Below, piece after piece: positions 9,365-18,327 of a stretch of 64,000 nucleotides of DNA; the first letter of the stretch is position 1; every line of letters begins with the position of its first letter. Source of the stretch: JBMFVE01 sp049966155 (GTDB lineage: Bacteria > Bacteroidota > Ignavibacteria > Kryptoniales > JAKASW01); assembly GCA_049966155.1 (NCBI GenBank), contig JBMFVE010000002.1:310001-374000 (forward strand), given 5' to 3'. A model generated the notes under the pieces. That model was not told the DNA's origin. It worked only from the letters and a program-made list of their open reading frames with translations, and made no database searches. The translations under genes were made by a program, and so were the position numbers.

Positions 9365-11449
9365 TTAGTACGCAGCCAGTTCTTCAATAACTCTTACAAC
9401 TGATGATTCATTCGGCAGAGCGGCTACCTCAAGTGGAGGACTATAAGGTATAGGTGAATCCAGAGCAGTTATTCTTCTAACAGGTGCGTCAAGATATTCA
9501 AAAGCCTCCTCAGCAATGATGGCTGCCAACTCCGATGCAAAGCCGTTGGTATGGGTATCCTCGCTCAATACAAGAACCCTATTTGTCTTTTTTACGCTTC
9601 TTAATACGGCCTCTTTATCAAGGGGAACAATGGTGCGGAGATCCAGTACCTCTATATCAATTCCTTTTTCGCTCAATTTCTTTGCTGCATTTAAAGCCAT
9701 GTAAACCATAGCACCGTAGGTAATTACTGAAATATCTTTCCCCTCCCTCCTCACGCTTGCTTTTCCAAATTCAATAAGATATTCATCGTCGGGTTCGGGT
9801 GACATAGCATAACTCTGTCTATATAGGCCCTTGTGTTCGAGAAACAAAACAGGGTCTTCCATGCGGATTGCTGACTTCAGTAAACCTTTAGCATCAGCGG
9901 ATGTGGATGGAAAGGCAATGTAAAGTCCCGGACAATGTGCAAATATACTCTCAATGTTCTGACTATGATAATGTCCACCGTGGATATACCCCCCAACAGG
10001 TACCCGAATCACCATTGGCACCGACCATGTGTTATTCGAGCGATATCTCATCATTGCCACTTCATTCTTCAACTGCATCATTGCCGGCCAGATGTAATCA
10101 CCAAACTGGATTTCAACAACAGGCTTAAAACCACGAACTGCCAGTCCAAATGCAGTTCCAATTATACTTGCTTCCGCCAGTTGTGAATTAAAAACCCTGC
10201 TGCGTCCAAATCTTGTCGAAAGACCTTTGGTAGCAGTAAATACGCCTCCTTTTCCATCTTCGACGTCTTCACCGTAAATAATCATCTTTTCATTACGCGC
10301 CATCTCTTCGTGTAGTGCATGGTTAATTGCATCAACCATCACCACAGGCTTACCATTGGGTGGATTTTTTTCATATTGAAAATTTGAATATAAATCCTTT
10401 GAAGCATAAACATGGAGCGAAACAGTAGCCGGGTCAGGAAGGGGTCGTGACTCCGCCCATTCCGCTGCTGTGTCCACAACCTTCTTAACTTCTTCGTGAA
10501 TGGAAGAAATTTCTGCATTGGAAAGAATCTTCTCGGACGTTAAAAGAGCTTCCATTACCATCAAAGGATCACGAGAATGATCTCGCTCTATCTCTTCCTT
10601 GCTTCTATACTTTCTGTCGTCGTCAGATGATGAATGAGACAAAAGTCGAACAACATCGGCCACAATAATGCTCGGACCTCCTCCATTCCGGGCACGCTCC
10701 ACTGCTTCCTTTGCAGCAGCATAACTCTCAACAAAATCCACCCCGTTAACTTTAAAGCGCATGAGTCCATCATATCCCCCGGCAACTTCATAAATTGAAC
10801 CGCCAGCTGTTTGCTGCCATTCCGGCACGCTTATAGCATAATGGTTATCCTCAATGACAAAAATCACAGGAAGTCTGTCCCGGGACGCCCAGTTAAGGGC
10901 CTCGGCAAATTCCCCTTCACTTGTGGCACCTTCCCCTGAAGAGACATACACAACCTGATCGGTATTGTCCCTTACCGCACCAATTGCAGTTCCAACAGCC
11001 TGGAGGAACTGTGTACCTGTAGGACTTGACTGGGTGGGAATATTTAGTTCCCTTTTTCCGTAATGTCCAGGCATTTGCCTCCCTCCCGTCATGACATCCT
11101 CTGCTCTATGCAGTTCACCCAGCATTATCTCCTCGGGAGTCATTCCAAGTGCAACCGCAAAAGCTAATCCCCTGTAATAAGGATAAGCCCAGTCATAACC
11201 TGGTCTCAGGTTTAGTGCACATGCGACCTGGATAGCTTCATGACCTGACCCACCTATGTGAAAGAATGCTTTGCCCTGTTTAAGCAATGTTAGCTCTTTT
11301 TCGTCAAGGCGCCTCGACAGGAGCATTAACCTATATGCTTTCACAAGCACTTCAGGTGAAACCAGCTTGTCCGTCGATTCCAGTACATCAACCTGTCGCT
11401 TTTCTGAAGCGGCATCATTTTTCTTTGGATCTTTTTTAACAGGAGGCAT
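9365..11449 (-). CDS. 2-oxoacid dehydrogenase E1, fused alpha and beta subunits (branched-chain type)
   Basis: One 694-residue chain joins E1 alpha and E1 beta, which are separate genes in the neighbouring pdh set. The alpha half (about 25-345) contains the thiamin-diphosphate motif GEGATSEGEFAEALN with IEDN; the loop RLLSHSSSDDDRKYR lies near residue 270. The beta half (about 370-694) begins KPVVMVDAINHALHEEM and has IIYGEDVEDGKGGVF and the C-terminal domain ending in PYSPPLE. Fused E1 of this length is common in the Bacteroidota/Chlorobi group, usually annotated as branched-chain 2-oxoacid dehydrogenase. GGAGAAAGAAC precedes the ATG, which overlaps the lipB end by 14 bases. Confidence 0.9.
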   Translation of the reverse strand: MPPVKKDPKKNDAASEKRQVDVLESTDKLVSPEVLVKAYRLMLLSRRLDEKELTLLKQGKAFFHIGGSGHEAIQVACALNLRPGYDWAYPYYRGLAFAVALGMTPEEIMLGELHRAEDVMTGGRQMPGHYGKRELNIPTQSSPTGTQFLQAVGTAIGAVRDNTDQVVYVSSGEGATSEGEFAEALNWASRDRLPVIFVIEDNHYAISVPEWQQTAGGSIYEVAGGYDGLMRFKVNGVDFVESYAAAKEAVERARNGGGPSIIVADVVRLLSHSSSDDDRKYRSKEEIERDHSRDPLMVMEALLTSEKILSNAEISSIHEEVKKVVDTAAEWAESRPLPDPATVSLHVYASKDLYSNFQYEKNPPNGKPVVMVDAINHALHEEMARNEKMIIYGEDVEDGKGGVFTATKGLSTRFGRSRVFNSQLAEASIIGTAFGLAVRGFKPVVEIQFGDYIWPAMMQLKNEVAMMRYRSNNTWSVPMVIRVPVGGYIHGGHYHSQNIESIFAHCPGLYIAFPSTSADAKGLLKSAIRMEDPVLFLEHKGLYRQSYAMSPEPDDEYLIEFGKASVRREGKDISVITYGAMVYMALNAAKKLSEKGIDIEVLDLRTIVPLDKEAVLRSVKKTNRVLVLSEDTHTNGFASELAAIIAEEAFEYLDAPVRRITALDSPIPYSPPLEVAALPNESSVVRVIEELAAY

Positions 11450-12158
11450 GTTCTTTCTCCATATTTATATGAAAATGTTCCATGAAATTGCTTAATTCAT
11501 AGGTTACAAACTCAGATTGAAATACATCTTGAAAAGCAGCAGCAACCAATGATTTTACCTGATTCATATCGACTTCTTTTCGCAATACTTTCGAGAGTGA
11601 CGTAACCCCCTTGTGAAAAATTCCACATGGAATAATTCTTTCGAAGTAAGATAAATCGGTGTTCACGTTGAACGCAAATCCATGCATTGTCACCCACCTG
11701 CTGACTTTAATACCAATAGCGCATATCTTTTCATCGCCGACCCAGACACCTGTGTAATCCAAATCACGCCTGCCGATAATACCAAATGACTGAAGCGTAC
11801 GTATTACAACATCTTCCAGACCACGAATGTACCTGTGAACATCAGCTTTATCCCGACTTAAATCGAAAATTGGATAAGCAACAAGCTGACCAGGACCATG
11901 GTAAGTGATATCACCACCTCTGTCCACTTTAAAGACACTCACACCCCTTGCTTTCAGTTCCTCATCTGATGCAAGCAGGTGGTCTTCACCACCCGATTTA
12001 CCAATTGTGTAAGTATGGTGGTGTTCGGTAAATAAAACAACATCAGGGATTGTCCCTGCAGTCCTTTCTGCATGAAAAAACTTCTGCATTTCCCATGCAT
12101 GCAGATATTCTGTAAATCCTATGTCTATTATTATTCCTTTATTCACAGGACATTTCAA
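11436..12158 (-). CDS. lipB: lipoyl(octanoyl) transferase
   Basis: LipB moves octanoate from acyl carrier protein to the lipoyl-domain lysine, the step before LipA. The 240 residues have the family signature RGGDITYHGPGQ (80-91), the catalytic lysine in GIKVSRW (Lys151) and the catalytic cysteine in IIPCGI (Cys178). Start overlaps the lpd stop by four bases. Position between lpd and the E1 gene supports a shared lipoate-dependent operon. Confidence 0.96.
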   Translation of the reverse strand: MKCPVNKGIIIDIGFTEYLHAWEMQKFFHAERTAGTIPDVVLFTEHHHTYTIGKSGGEDHLLASDEELKARGVSVFKVDRGGDITYHGPGQLVAYPIFDLSRDKADVHRYIRGLEDVVIRTLQSFGIIGRRDLDYTGVWVGDEKICAIGIKVSRWVTMHGFAFNVNTDLSYFERIIPCGIFHKGVTSLSKVLRKEVDMNQVKSLVAAAFQDVFQSEFVTYELSNFMEHFHINMEKEHASC

Positions 12159-13561
12159 ATATCTATTGCATGGCCCATGGCGTCCTCAGCCGCCTCTTTA
12201 ACAGCCTCACTCATTGTTGGGTGTGCATGAATGGTATGAAAAATTTCATAAGGGGTTGTTTCAAGTTTCTTGGCAACTCCAAGCTCGGCTATCATTTCGG
12301 TAGCACTGTTACCAATAATGTGGGCGCCAAGCAGCTCACCATATTTTGCATCAAAAATTAGCTTGACAAATCCCGTGGTCTCACCGCTGGCAATTGCTTT
12401 TCCACTTGCAGTAAATGGAAACCTCCCTATTTTTAATTCATATCCTAACTCTTTTGCCTTTTCTTCAGTTAACCCAATGCTCGCAACCTGAGGTTGACAA
12501 TAGGTGCACGCAGGGACGCTGTTATAATCAATATCCTCTGTCTCAACCCCGGCAATTCCTTCGACGCATCTTACTCCCTCTGCAGATGCTACATGCGCAA
12601 GCCATGGCGGCCCAATTACATCTCCAATTGCATAAATTCCCTTTACACCTGTAGCATAATTTTTCTTATCCACTTTTATCCAGGATTTCTCAACCTGTAC
12701 ACCAATTCCCTCAAGATTAAGTCCATCGCTATTTCCCTGAATCCCCACCGCAACAAGAGCAATGTCAGCGTTAAGTTCACGCCTGCCTTTTACACCATTA
12801 ATAATAACAGAAACACCATCTCCTTTCGCCGCAGCCGACTCCACTCTGGTTTCTGTCAACACTTCTATGTTTTGCTTCCTGAATTCTCTTTCAAGCTGCG
12901 CGCTAACCTCTTTGTCCTCAAGAGGGAGTATATTCGGCATCATTTCAAGAAGCGTAACCTTTGTGCCAAATGCGTTGTAAAAATATGCAAATTCCACTCC
13001 AATGGCACCAGCACCGATAATTATCATGCTCTCTGGCACATTTTCAAGAACCATTGCTTCACTGCTTGTGACGACCCTCTTCCGATCAATCTTTATCCCG
13101 GGGAGCTCCTTTGGTCTGGCACCTGTAGAAATAATTATATTATCACCTTCAACCTGTGTCACTTCCTTCCCTGAGTTGTCAAGCACAGAAATCAAATTTT
13201 GAGAGAGAAATTTCCCGGTACCTGAAATCTTTTCAATTTTGTTTTTCTTAAACAAAAATTCTATTCCCCTTGACAGGCGGTCTGCTGCATCGCGGCTTTT
13301 CTTGATAACTTTCTTGAAATCCACATTGAAATTCGAATATGTAAAGCCATATTCTGAGGCATGTTTAAATTCCCACATTACTTCTGCACTCCTCAAAAGG
13401 GACTTAGTTGGAATACACCCCCAGTTTGTGCAAATTCCTCCAAGCTTAGCCCTTTCTACTACCCCAACCCGCATCCCGAGCTGGGCTGCACGTATAGCAG
13501 CAACATAGCCCCCGGGACCACCACCCAGTATAACAATGTCAAACTTTTTAGCTTCTGCCAT
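12155..13561 (-). CDS. lpdA: dihydrolipoamide dehydrogenase (E3)
   Basis: E3 reoxidises dihydrolipoamide with NAD+ and probably serves both complexes in this operon, since no other E3 is present. The 468 residues show the FAD-binding GGGPGGYVAAIRAA (13-26), the redox disulfide GGICTNWGCIPTKS (Cys44, Cys49), an NAD-binding GAGAIGVEFA near 180, and the C-terminal His-Glu pair in HAHPTMSEAVKEA. AGGAGAAAAT precedes the ATG. It is the first gene of the operon; the 235-base space upstream carries the likely promoter. Confidence 0.95.
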   Translation of the reverse strand: MAEAKKFDIVILGGGPGGYVAAIRAAQLGMRVGVVERAKLGGICTNWGCIPTKSLLRSAEVMWEFKHASEYGFTYSNFNVDFKKVIKKSRDAADRLSRGIEFLFKKNKIEKISGTGKFLSQNLISVLDNSGKEVTQVEGDNIIISTGARPKELPGIKIDRKRVVTSSEAMVLENVPESMIIIGAGAIGVEFAYFYNAFGTKVTLLEMMPNILPLEDKEVSAQLEREFRKQNIEVLTETRVESAAAKGDGVSVIINGVKGRRELNADIALVAVGIQGNSDGLNLEGIGVQVEKSWIKVDKKNYATGVKGIYAIGDVIGPPWLAHVASAEGVRCVEGIAGVETEDIDYNSVPACTYCQPQVASIGLTEEKAKELGYELKIGRFPFTASGKAIASGETTGFVKLIFDAKYGELLGAHIIGNSATEMIAELGVAKKLETTPYEIFHTIHAHPTMSEAVKEAAEDAMGHAIDI

Positions 13562-13682
13562 ATTTTCTCCTGGTTATTAATATGTTCCGCTCATTCCGGA
13601 CAAATTTCATGAGGGAATCAAAAAATTAACATTTGACTGGAATCTGCATTTCCTTTTTCATGGTTCACTGCGACTGCGGGAA

Positions 13683-13712
13683 AATATAATGACATTTCGG
13701 AAATAATAACAA
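13683..13712 (-). promoter_or_regulatory. candidate promoter of the lpd-pdhC operon
   Basis: On the minus strand TTGTTA (13707-13712) and TATATT (13683-13688) are 18 bases apart, about 120 bases before the lpd start. The match to the -35/-10 consensus is moderate and the long leader is a weakness. Confidence 0.25.
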
Positions 13713-13796
13713 GCCAATGATGCATTAGGTTTCATTGAAAAATTTGAGAAGAAAGACCAAAAAGGTTAAATTTTTATCAAACTAACAGGTGAAGCT

Positions 13797-14534
13797 ATGT
13801 CAAATAATCATACAGGGTGGCCATTCAACCATGGTGTTCCACCCAGCTACCATACCGAGAAATCACACATACCGGGTGGCGGCATTGTCCGCGAACTGGT
13901 TTTTGGAGCCAACGATGGACTTGTTGCTGCTTTTGCAGTAGCATCGGGGGTAAATGGTGCGGGAGTAACCAGTAGCATTATTCTCATTGCGGGGCTGGCC
14001 GAGCTGATAGGCGGAACAATATCCATGTCGCTGGGCGCTTACCTCTCTACAAAATCACAAATAGAATACTATGATGGTGAAATGAAGCGCGAAAGATACG
14101 AAGTCGAACAATTTCCTGAGATTGAAAAACAGGAAATTCGAGAAATATATCAGGAAAAGGGATTCCACGGTGAAATTCTGGAGAGAATAATCGAACATAT
14201 AACCTCAGATAAGAATAGGTGGGTTGATATTATGATGAAGGAAGAATTGGGACTTTCACTGGATCAGTCAATCTCACCAATCAAATCAGCCTCAGCTATT
14301 GGAGCAGCTTATGCACTCGGGGCATTTATGCCAATCATTCCCTACATTTTCCTTCAACCGGCAGCTGGACTGATCGCAAGTGGACTTCTGACACTTGCCG
14401 CTCTCTTCAGTGTTGGTGCTGCAAAGACATTTATCACAGGGAAAAAATTTCTGCGAAGTGGATTTGAGAGCATGATCATTGGTGGACTTGCAGCAACTGC
14501 TACTTTCCTTGCCGGGAAGTTAATTTCACATTAA
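13797..14534 (+). CDS. VIT1/CCC1 family iron/manganese transporter
   Basis: The 245-residue protein has the family layout: TM helices around GANDGLVAAFAVASGV and AELIGGTISMSLGAYLSTKS, a cytoplasmic helical metal-binding region rich in glutamate (about 85-150, with EIEKQEIREIYQEKG and WVDIMMKEELGL), then three TM helices with GAAYALGAFMPIIPY and IGGLAATATFLAGKL. VIT1/CCC1 proteins move Fe2+ or Mn2+ out of the cytosol, mostly as detoxification. It stands alone between the lpd operon (divergent) and upp (convergent). The GTGAAGCT before the ATG gives only a weak ribosome binding site. Confidence 0.88.
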   Translation: MSNNHTGWPFNHGVPPSYHTEKSHIPGGGIVRELVFGANDGLVAAFAVASGVNGAGVTSSIILIAGLAELIGGTISMSLGAYLSTKSQIEYYDGEMKRERYEVEQFPEIEKQEIREIYQEKGFHGEILERIIEHITSDKNRWVDIMMKEELGLSLDQSISPIKSASAIGAAYALGAFMPIIPYIFLQPAAGLIASGLLTLAALFSVGAAKTFITGKKFLRSGFESMIIGGLAATATFLAGKLISH

Positions 14535-14600
14535 AGTTTAAACTTTAGAGCTATTTCAACCATAATAATGGCTCCAGCTCAACCGGAGGTCAATCGTTTC

Positions 14601-15227
14601 CTACTCTGTTCCAAATATCCTGTCGCCAGCATCCCCCAGTCCCGGCAGTATATATCCGTTCCTGTTCAATTCTCTGTCAAGAACAGCACAAAAGATGTGA
14701 ACATCAGGATGTTCTCTATACATGAGCTCAACACCAGGTGGGGCTGCAACAACGCAGGAGAGCCGAATGTTTTTTGCCTTCTTTTCCTTAAGATATCTTA
14801 CGGCTGCAACCGCACTCCCTCCTGTAGCAAGCATTGGGTCAACCACTATAACTGCGCTGTTTGAGAGGTTTGCGGGAAATTTGGCATAATAATCAACAGG
14901 TTTTAACGTGGTTTCATCCCTGTATAGTCCAATGTGACCGACCTTTGCATCCGGAAGAAACTGCAGAAAAGCATCTACCATCCCCAGACCTGCCCTCAAA
15001 ACAGGAACAAGTATGACATCCTCTGATATCTTATGGCCCTCAGTTGATTCAAGAGGTGTTTGTATTCTATAAGAAACCGTTCGAAAATCCCTGGTAACCT
15101 CATAAACCATAAGCGCAGCAAGCCGCTTGAGCGCTACCCGAAATTCCTCACTGCGCGTATTCCTGTCGCGAAGCAAGCTAAGGTCACGCTTTAAAAGCGG
15201 GTGATCAATTATTGTCAAATTTTGCAT
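14601..15227 (-). CDS. upp: uracil phosphoribosyltransferase
   Basis: Upp salvages uracil to UMP using PRPP. The protein has the PRPP loop VVDPMLATGGSA and the uracil-binding C-terminus (VLDRELNRNGYILPGLGDAGDR). The ATG at 15227 gives 208 residues, the usual family length, with MQNLTIIDHPL as N-terminus. The frame stays open to a TTG at 15251, which has a weak AGG upstream; neither start has a strong ribosome binding site. It follows a HAD phosphatase gene on the same strand. Confidence 0.93.
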   Translation of the reverse strand: MQNLTIIDHPLLKRDLSLLRDRNTRSEEFRVALKRLAALMVYEVTRDFRTVSYRIQTPLESTEGHKISEDVILVPVLRAGLGMVDAFLQFLPDAKVGHIGLYRDETTLKPVDYYAKFPANLSNSAVIVVDPMLATGGSAVAAVRYLKEKKAKNIRLSCVVAAPPGVELMYREHPDVHIFCAVLDRELNRNGYILPGLGDAGDRIFGTE

Positions 15228-15266
15228 TGATTTTTTAGACAAAATTATCAAGTCGCCTAATCAAAA

Positions 15267-16085
15267 TCAAATCTGAGTTGCTGATACAGCTTCCCCCAGC
15301 ATTGAAATGAGATCTACCACCGAACTTAGAGTGATATCTGGAATTACTCCTGTTGAGCTGTCATACTCAAGGTTATTATTTCCCGTCTTTACGTAAACTC
15401 CAATTAATCCGGCATCCTTAGCACCTTTGATATCATTTATTATTTCATCCCCAACCATTGCAAAATCGGCAGATAGCCACCTTTTCCCTTCCGCAACCCT
15501 GATATTATGCACAGCCATATTATAAAATTGCCTTGAAGGTTTACCTACCAATTTTGCTTCACGGCCACTGGCATATTCCAGAGCAGCTACAAAGCTTCCG
15601 CTCCCTATTCTTACCCCATCGGTATCTCGTTGAAACCGATTTTTTCCAAGGGCAATAAGTTCAGCTCCATTCATCAAAAATCTAAATGCCCTGTTTAATA
15701 GTTCGTAATCCATCCTGTTGCCTACATCACCAATCACAACATAATCTGGATTTTTTTCAGAATGCTCTATCCCTTCAAATTCCTCTTCAAGTTGAGGAGA
15801 AGTAATAAAAAAGCACTTTACACCTTCAAACATTCTCAACATTTCTGCAGCGGCAGATGGAGCCGTTATTATTTCATCACGATGAATGTCGATGCCGAAA
15901 GAATTTAGCTTCGCTACAATTTGAGAACGGCTCAGCATTGAAGTATTTGAGACGAGCCTGAAAATACGCCTTTGCTGCCGCATGGTATTGATAAACAAAT
16001 CTGCACCGGGCACCAGCGAATTCCCAACATATATTGTTCCATCGAGGTCGACCAACCATGCTTTAATTTTTTTTATTATGTCCAT
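15267..16085 (-). CDS. HAD-IIA family phosphatase (NagD-like)
   Basis: The 272-residue protein begins with the HAD motif I VDLDGTIY (Asp13, Asp15), has motif II SNTS near residue 48, the conserved lysine in GKPSRQF and motif IV in MVGDEIINDIKGAKDAG. The capped IIA type includes NagD, AraL and p-nitrophenyl/pyridoxal phosphatases; these dephosphorylate nucleotides or sugar phosphates, and the exact substrate is not visible. It is upstream of upp by 39 bases, so a role in nucleotide phosphate turnover is possible but not shown. Confidence 0.85.
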   Translation of the reverse strand: MDIIKKIKAWLVDLDGTIYVGNSLVPGADLFINTMRQQRRIFRLVSNTSMLSRSQIVAKLNSFGIDIHRDEIITAPSAAAEMLRMFEGVKCFFITSPQLEEEFEGIEHSEKNPDYVVIGDVGNRMDYELLNRAFRFLMNGAELIALGKNRFQRDTDGVRIGSGSFVAALEYASGREAKLVGKPSRQFYNMAVHNIRVAEGKRWLSADFAMVGDEIINDIKGAKDAGLIGVYVKTGNNNLEYDSSTGVIPDITLSSVVDLISMLGEAVSATQI

Positions 16086-16145
16086 TCTTTTTGATTTTGT
16101 CTTTCAACATTAATTTAATTAAAAACGGCTTCAACTGCATTAAAT

Positions 16146-16176
16146 AAAAAAGCCAGGTCTCAAACTTAGACCTGGC
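16146..16176 (-). terminator. rho-independent terminator of the multiheme cytochrome operon
   Basis: A perfect nine-base stem GCCAGGTCT/AGACCTGGC (16152-16160 with 16168-16176) with a seven-base loop is followed on the minus strand by six T. It lies 30 bases after the last cytochrome gene. Confidence 0.9.
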
Positions 16177-16205
16177 ACTGAATCTCCTAAAACCCATCCT
16201 TTGCC

Positions 16206-17063
16206 TTACCAGACCGTAAGTTCATGACCATATAAATTTAACTTCCCGTTTATATGCGTGCTATCAACCATTGTCCCATTAGAATCTTTCAAGGTTGGAT
16301 AATGACATTTAAAACATGTTTGAATTGTCTGTCCTTTATGAACAGAATTATTCGGAGGAATTCCATGGCAAGTACCGCAGGCAGCCTGATCATGACCCCC
16401 TGTCCATTTTGGTGAAAAGTTGTTTCCATTCTTGAAATTTCCATGGCAATAAGTGTTGGAGCAACTCAAGGTCTGAGAATTAAAAAATGGCGCAGGTGAA
16501 ATGGTGGGCTGGGTGCTGTCATAATACTGACTTGAAGGAGTGTTGGTCGCAACAGTAGATAACCCGGAAAATGCAACTATTGCCGGGACTCCAAACGGAT
16601 GGATACCTGGGCCCGCCTTCTGGGGAACAACATGACAGGAACTGCACCTGACACCTGAAGAAATAAACCCACCACTGAGATGTACTCTGTGTGCTCCTAC
16701 TCCCGGGCTTTCTGAACCTGTATTCCCGGACAGATCAACGGGAGGTGCTATTCCTGTGGAGTCTCCGTGGCATGTGTTGCAGGAGAGTGGTCCATTAATT
16801 CCCTGGTGACATGTGTAACAGGACTTTCCAGCTGTACCACCCTTAAAATCATTTCCATGACATGTAGCACATGTGGACAAATCGTAGTGATTGTTCTTTA
16901 TAAATTTGCCATGAAAGTTAGGAGAATTCATATCTGTCCACCCGGCTGGATGTATATCACCCTGGGAGGGTTGCGGTGCAAGTATGTTTTGCTGAAGCTT
17001 GCTGCATCCAGTTAATGAAACAGTGATTAACACCATAAATAAAATCGATAAGTATATTCTCAT
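16206..17063 (-). CDS. seven-heme c-type cytochrome, lipoprotein
   Basis: The 285-residue protein has a lipoprotein signal with lipobox LTGC (cysteine near residue 20) and seven heme sites: CATCH, CYTCH, CNTCH, CSSCH, CGTCH and CFKCH plus one CX4CH motif (CSNTYCH). The mix of CxxCH and CxxxxCH is typical of surface or periplasmic cytochromes of Geobacter-like iron reducers. As a lipoprotein last in the operon behind a barrel and a 14-heme protein, it may be the outer-surface terminal of an electron conduit. GGAGTGCAAAA precedes the ATG. Which membrane face it occupies cannot be read from the sequence. Confidence 0.85.
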   Translation of the reverse strand: MRIYLSILFMVLITVSLTGCSKLQQNILAPQPSQGDIHPAGWTDMNSPNFHGKFIKNNHYDLSTCATCHGNDFKGGTAGKSCYTCHQGINGPLSCNTCHGDSTGIAPPVDLSGNTGSESPGVGAHRVHLSGGFISSGVRCSSCHVVPQKAGPGIHPFGVPAIVAFSGLSTVATNTPSSQYYDSTQPTISPAPFFNSQTLSCSNTYCHGNFKNGNNFSPKWTGGHDQAACGTCHGIPPNNSVHKGQTIQTCFKCHYPTLKDSNGTMVDSTHINGKLNLYGHELTVW

Positions 17064-17075
17064 TTTTGCACTCCG

Positions 17076-18326
17076 CTATTTTCTCCCGTGACAGTAACCG
17101 CAAAATCCAACGCCCGGGGTACCACCAGGATGGGCATTTGGATCTGTATGACAGGTGTAGCAAACCGCACCTGCATCTGTGTGCCAATTTCCATCAACAT
17201 CGCGCATATAAAAAGCAGAATGAGTTTTGGGATCGTTACCTTTTATACCATCGGGGTCATTATGACATGTTACACAGGTGGGATCAGCACCCTGTATATC
17301 GTGACAGCTTGCACAACTTTCAATGTCCTTCCGTGCATAAACTGCATGCCTTCCACCTCCACTGCCAACTCCAAAAGTTACAAAATCCCCTCCATCATGC
17401 CACACAGGTTTAATTCTCTCTCCGTTGGACTCATGGCATTTCACACAAAAGGTTCGCTCATCATGACAGGTATAGCAATTGCTTTCCCTTCCCTTCGCAT
17501 CAATTGAATGAGTGAATCTATAATTGAGACTATGAACCCTTTGCACAGTAAGCTTTTTGTGGGTCGTCAGAGGAGAGAGTGTAGGGGTAGATGGCACATA
17601 AATTTGCGCCGGATTTAAATCCTTAGCAAGATTTGCTGCATCGTGGCACTCCTGACATGAAGCTGACGTGTGACATGACCTGCAATCATTTTGTGCCCCG
17701 CTAGCATTTACAAAATTTTTATGCTGTGTGATGAAATCAGAAGATTTGTGAGAAACAGGAATAAGATTGGCAAGATCCTTATGACAGGTTTCGCACCCGC
17801 CAGGCGCAGTTTTTACCAGCGATGCTTGAATTACAGTGTCCCTGGGGGCATTTCTTTCAAGTTGCCCGTGACAGGTTGTGCAAAGCGACATGCTTGGGAA
17901 AGCCCGGGCATCCTGATAAGCATAGTCGAACCTGTTTAGGTCCTGATGACAGGTTTCGCACTTAAGCTTAAGAGAGCTGTAATGTTCCTTATGTGAAAAA
18001 TAAACCGTGCTCGATTTTTGAACAAGCTTTCGGTAAGCTGTGCTATCAGTACCAATATGACAGAACTCACAGCTCGTAGAGGATTGATCGTGACATGTAT
18101 AGCATGTCTCCATAGAGGGCATGAGATTATCGGTTTCGCTAATGCTGGAAGTGGCTTTCCCATGGCAGTCAGTGCATGAAGCTCCTACGTCATTGATATG
18201 CAATTTGTGTGAAAACTTAATCAATGAAGAATTGTTCAACTTTGGAGCATTCTTGACCGCAAACAAATTTGAAATAGAAAGAAGAGCGACAATTAAAGCT
18301 ATACTAAAAAAACTTATTTTATTCAT
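17076..18326 (-). CDS. fourteen-heme periplasmic c-type cytochrome
   Basis: The 416 residues start with a cleavable signal peptide (about 1-23, ending NLFA) and carry 14 CxxCH motifs, from CTDCH to the final CGYCH three residues before the end. Histidines spaced as SHKLH and SHKEH ahead of motifs suit bis-histidine ligation. Heme packing of one per 28 residues implies a molecular wire. The gene begins one base after the barrel gene and 12 bases before the lipoprotein gene, so the three are surely co-expressed. In known porin-cytochrome systems a periplasmic multiheme protein plugs the barrel; that role is inferred. GGAGAGTGAT precedes the ATG. Confidence 0.88.
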   Translation of the reverse strand: MNKISFFSIALIVALLSISNLFAVKNAPKLNNSSLIKFSHKLHINDVGASCTDCHGKATSSISETDNLMPSMETCYTCHDQSSTSCEFCHIGTDSTAYRKLVQKSSTVYFSHKEHYSSLKLKCETCHQDLNRFDYAYQDARAFPSMSLCTTCHGQLERNAPRDTVIQASLVKTAPGGCETCHKDLANLIPVSHKSSDFITQHKNFVNASGAQNDCRSCHTSASCQECHDAANLAKDLNPAQIYVPSTPTLSPLTTHKKLTVQRVHSLNYRFTHSIDAKGRESNCYTCHDERTFCVKCHESNGERIKPVWHDGGDFVTFGVGSGGGRHAVYARKDIESCASCHDIQGADPTCVTCHNDPDGIKGNDPKTHSAFYMRDVDGNWHTDAGAVCYTCHTDPNAHPGGTPGVGFCGYCHGRK

Positions 18327-18327
18327 A

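Noticed and set aside
12494..13174. 226-codon open frame opposite lpd
   Set aside because: Antisense to a clearly coding gene, with low-complexity sequence and no ribosome binding site.
14532..14547. 16-base perfect palindrome at the VIT1-family stop codon
   Set aside because: AT-rich, no loop and no T-run, so it makes a poor terminator; no other role is visible.
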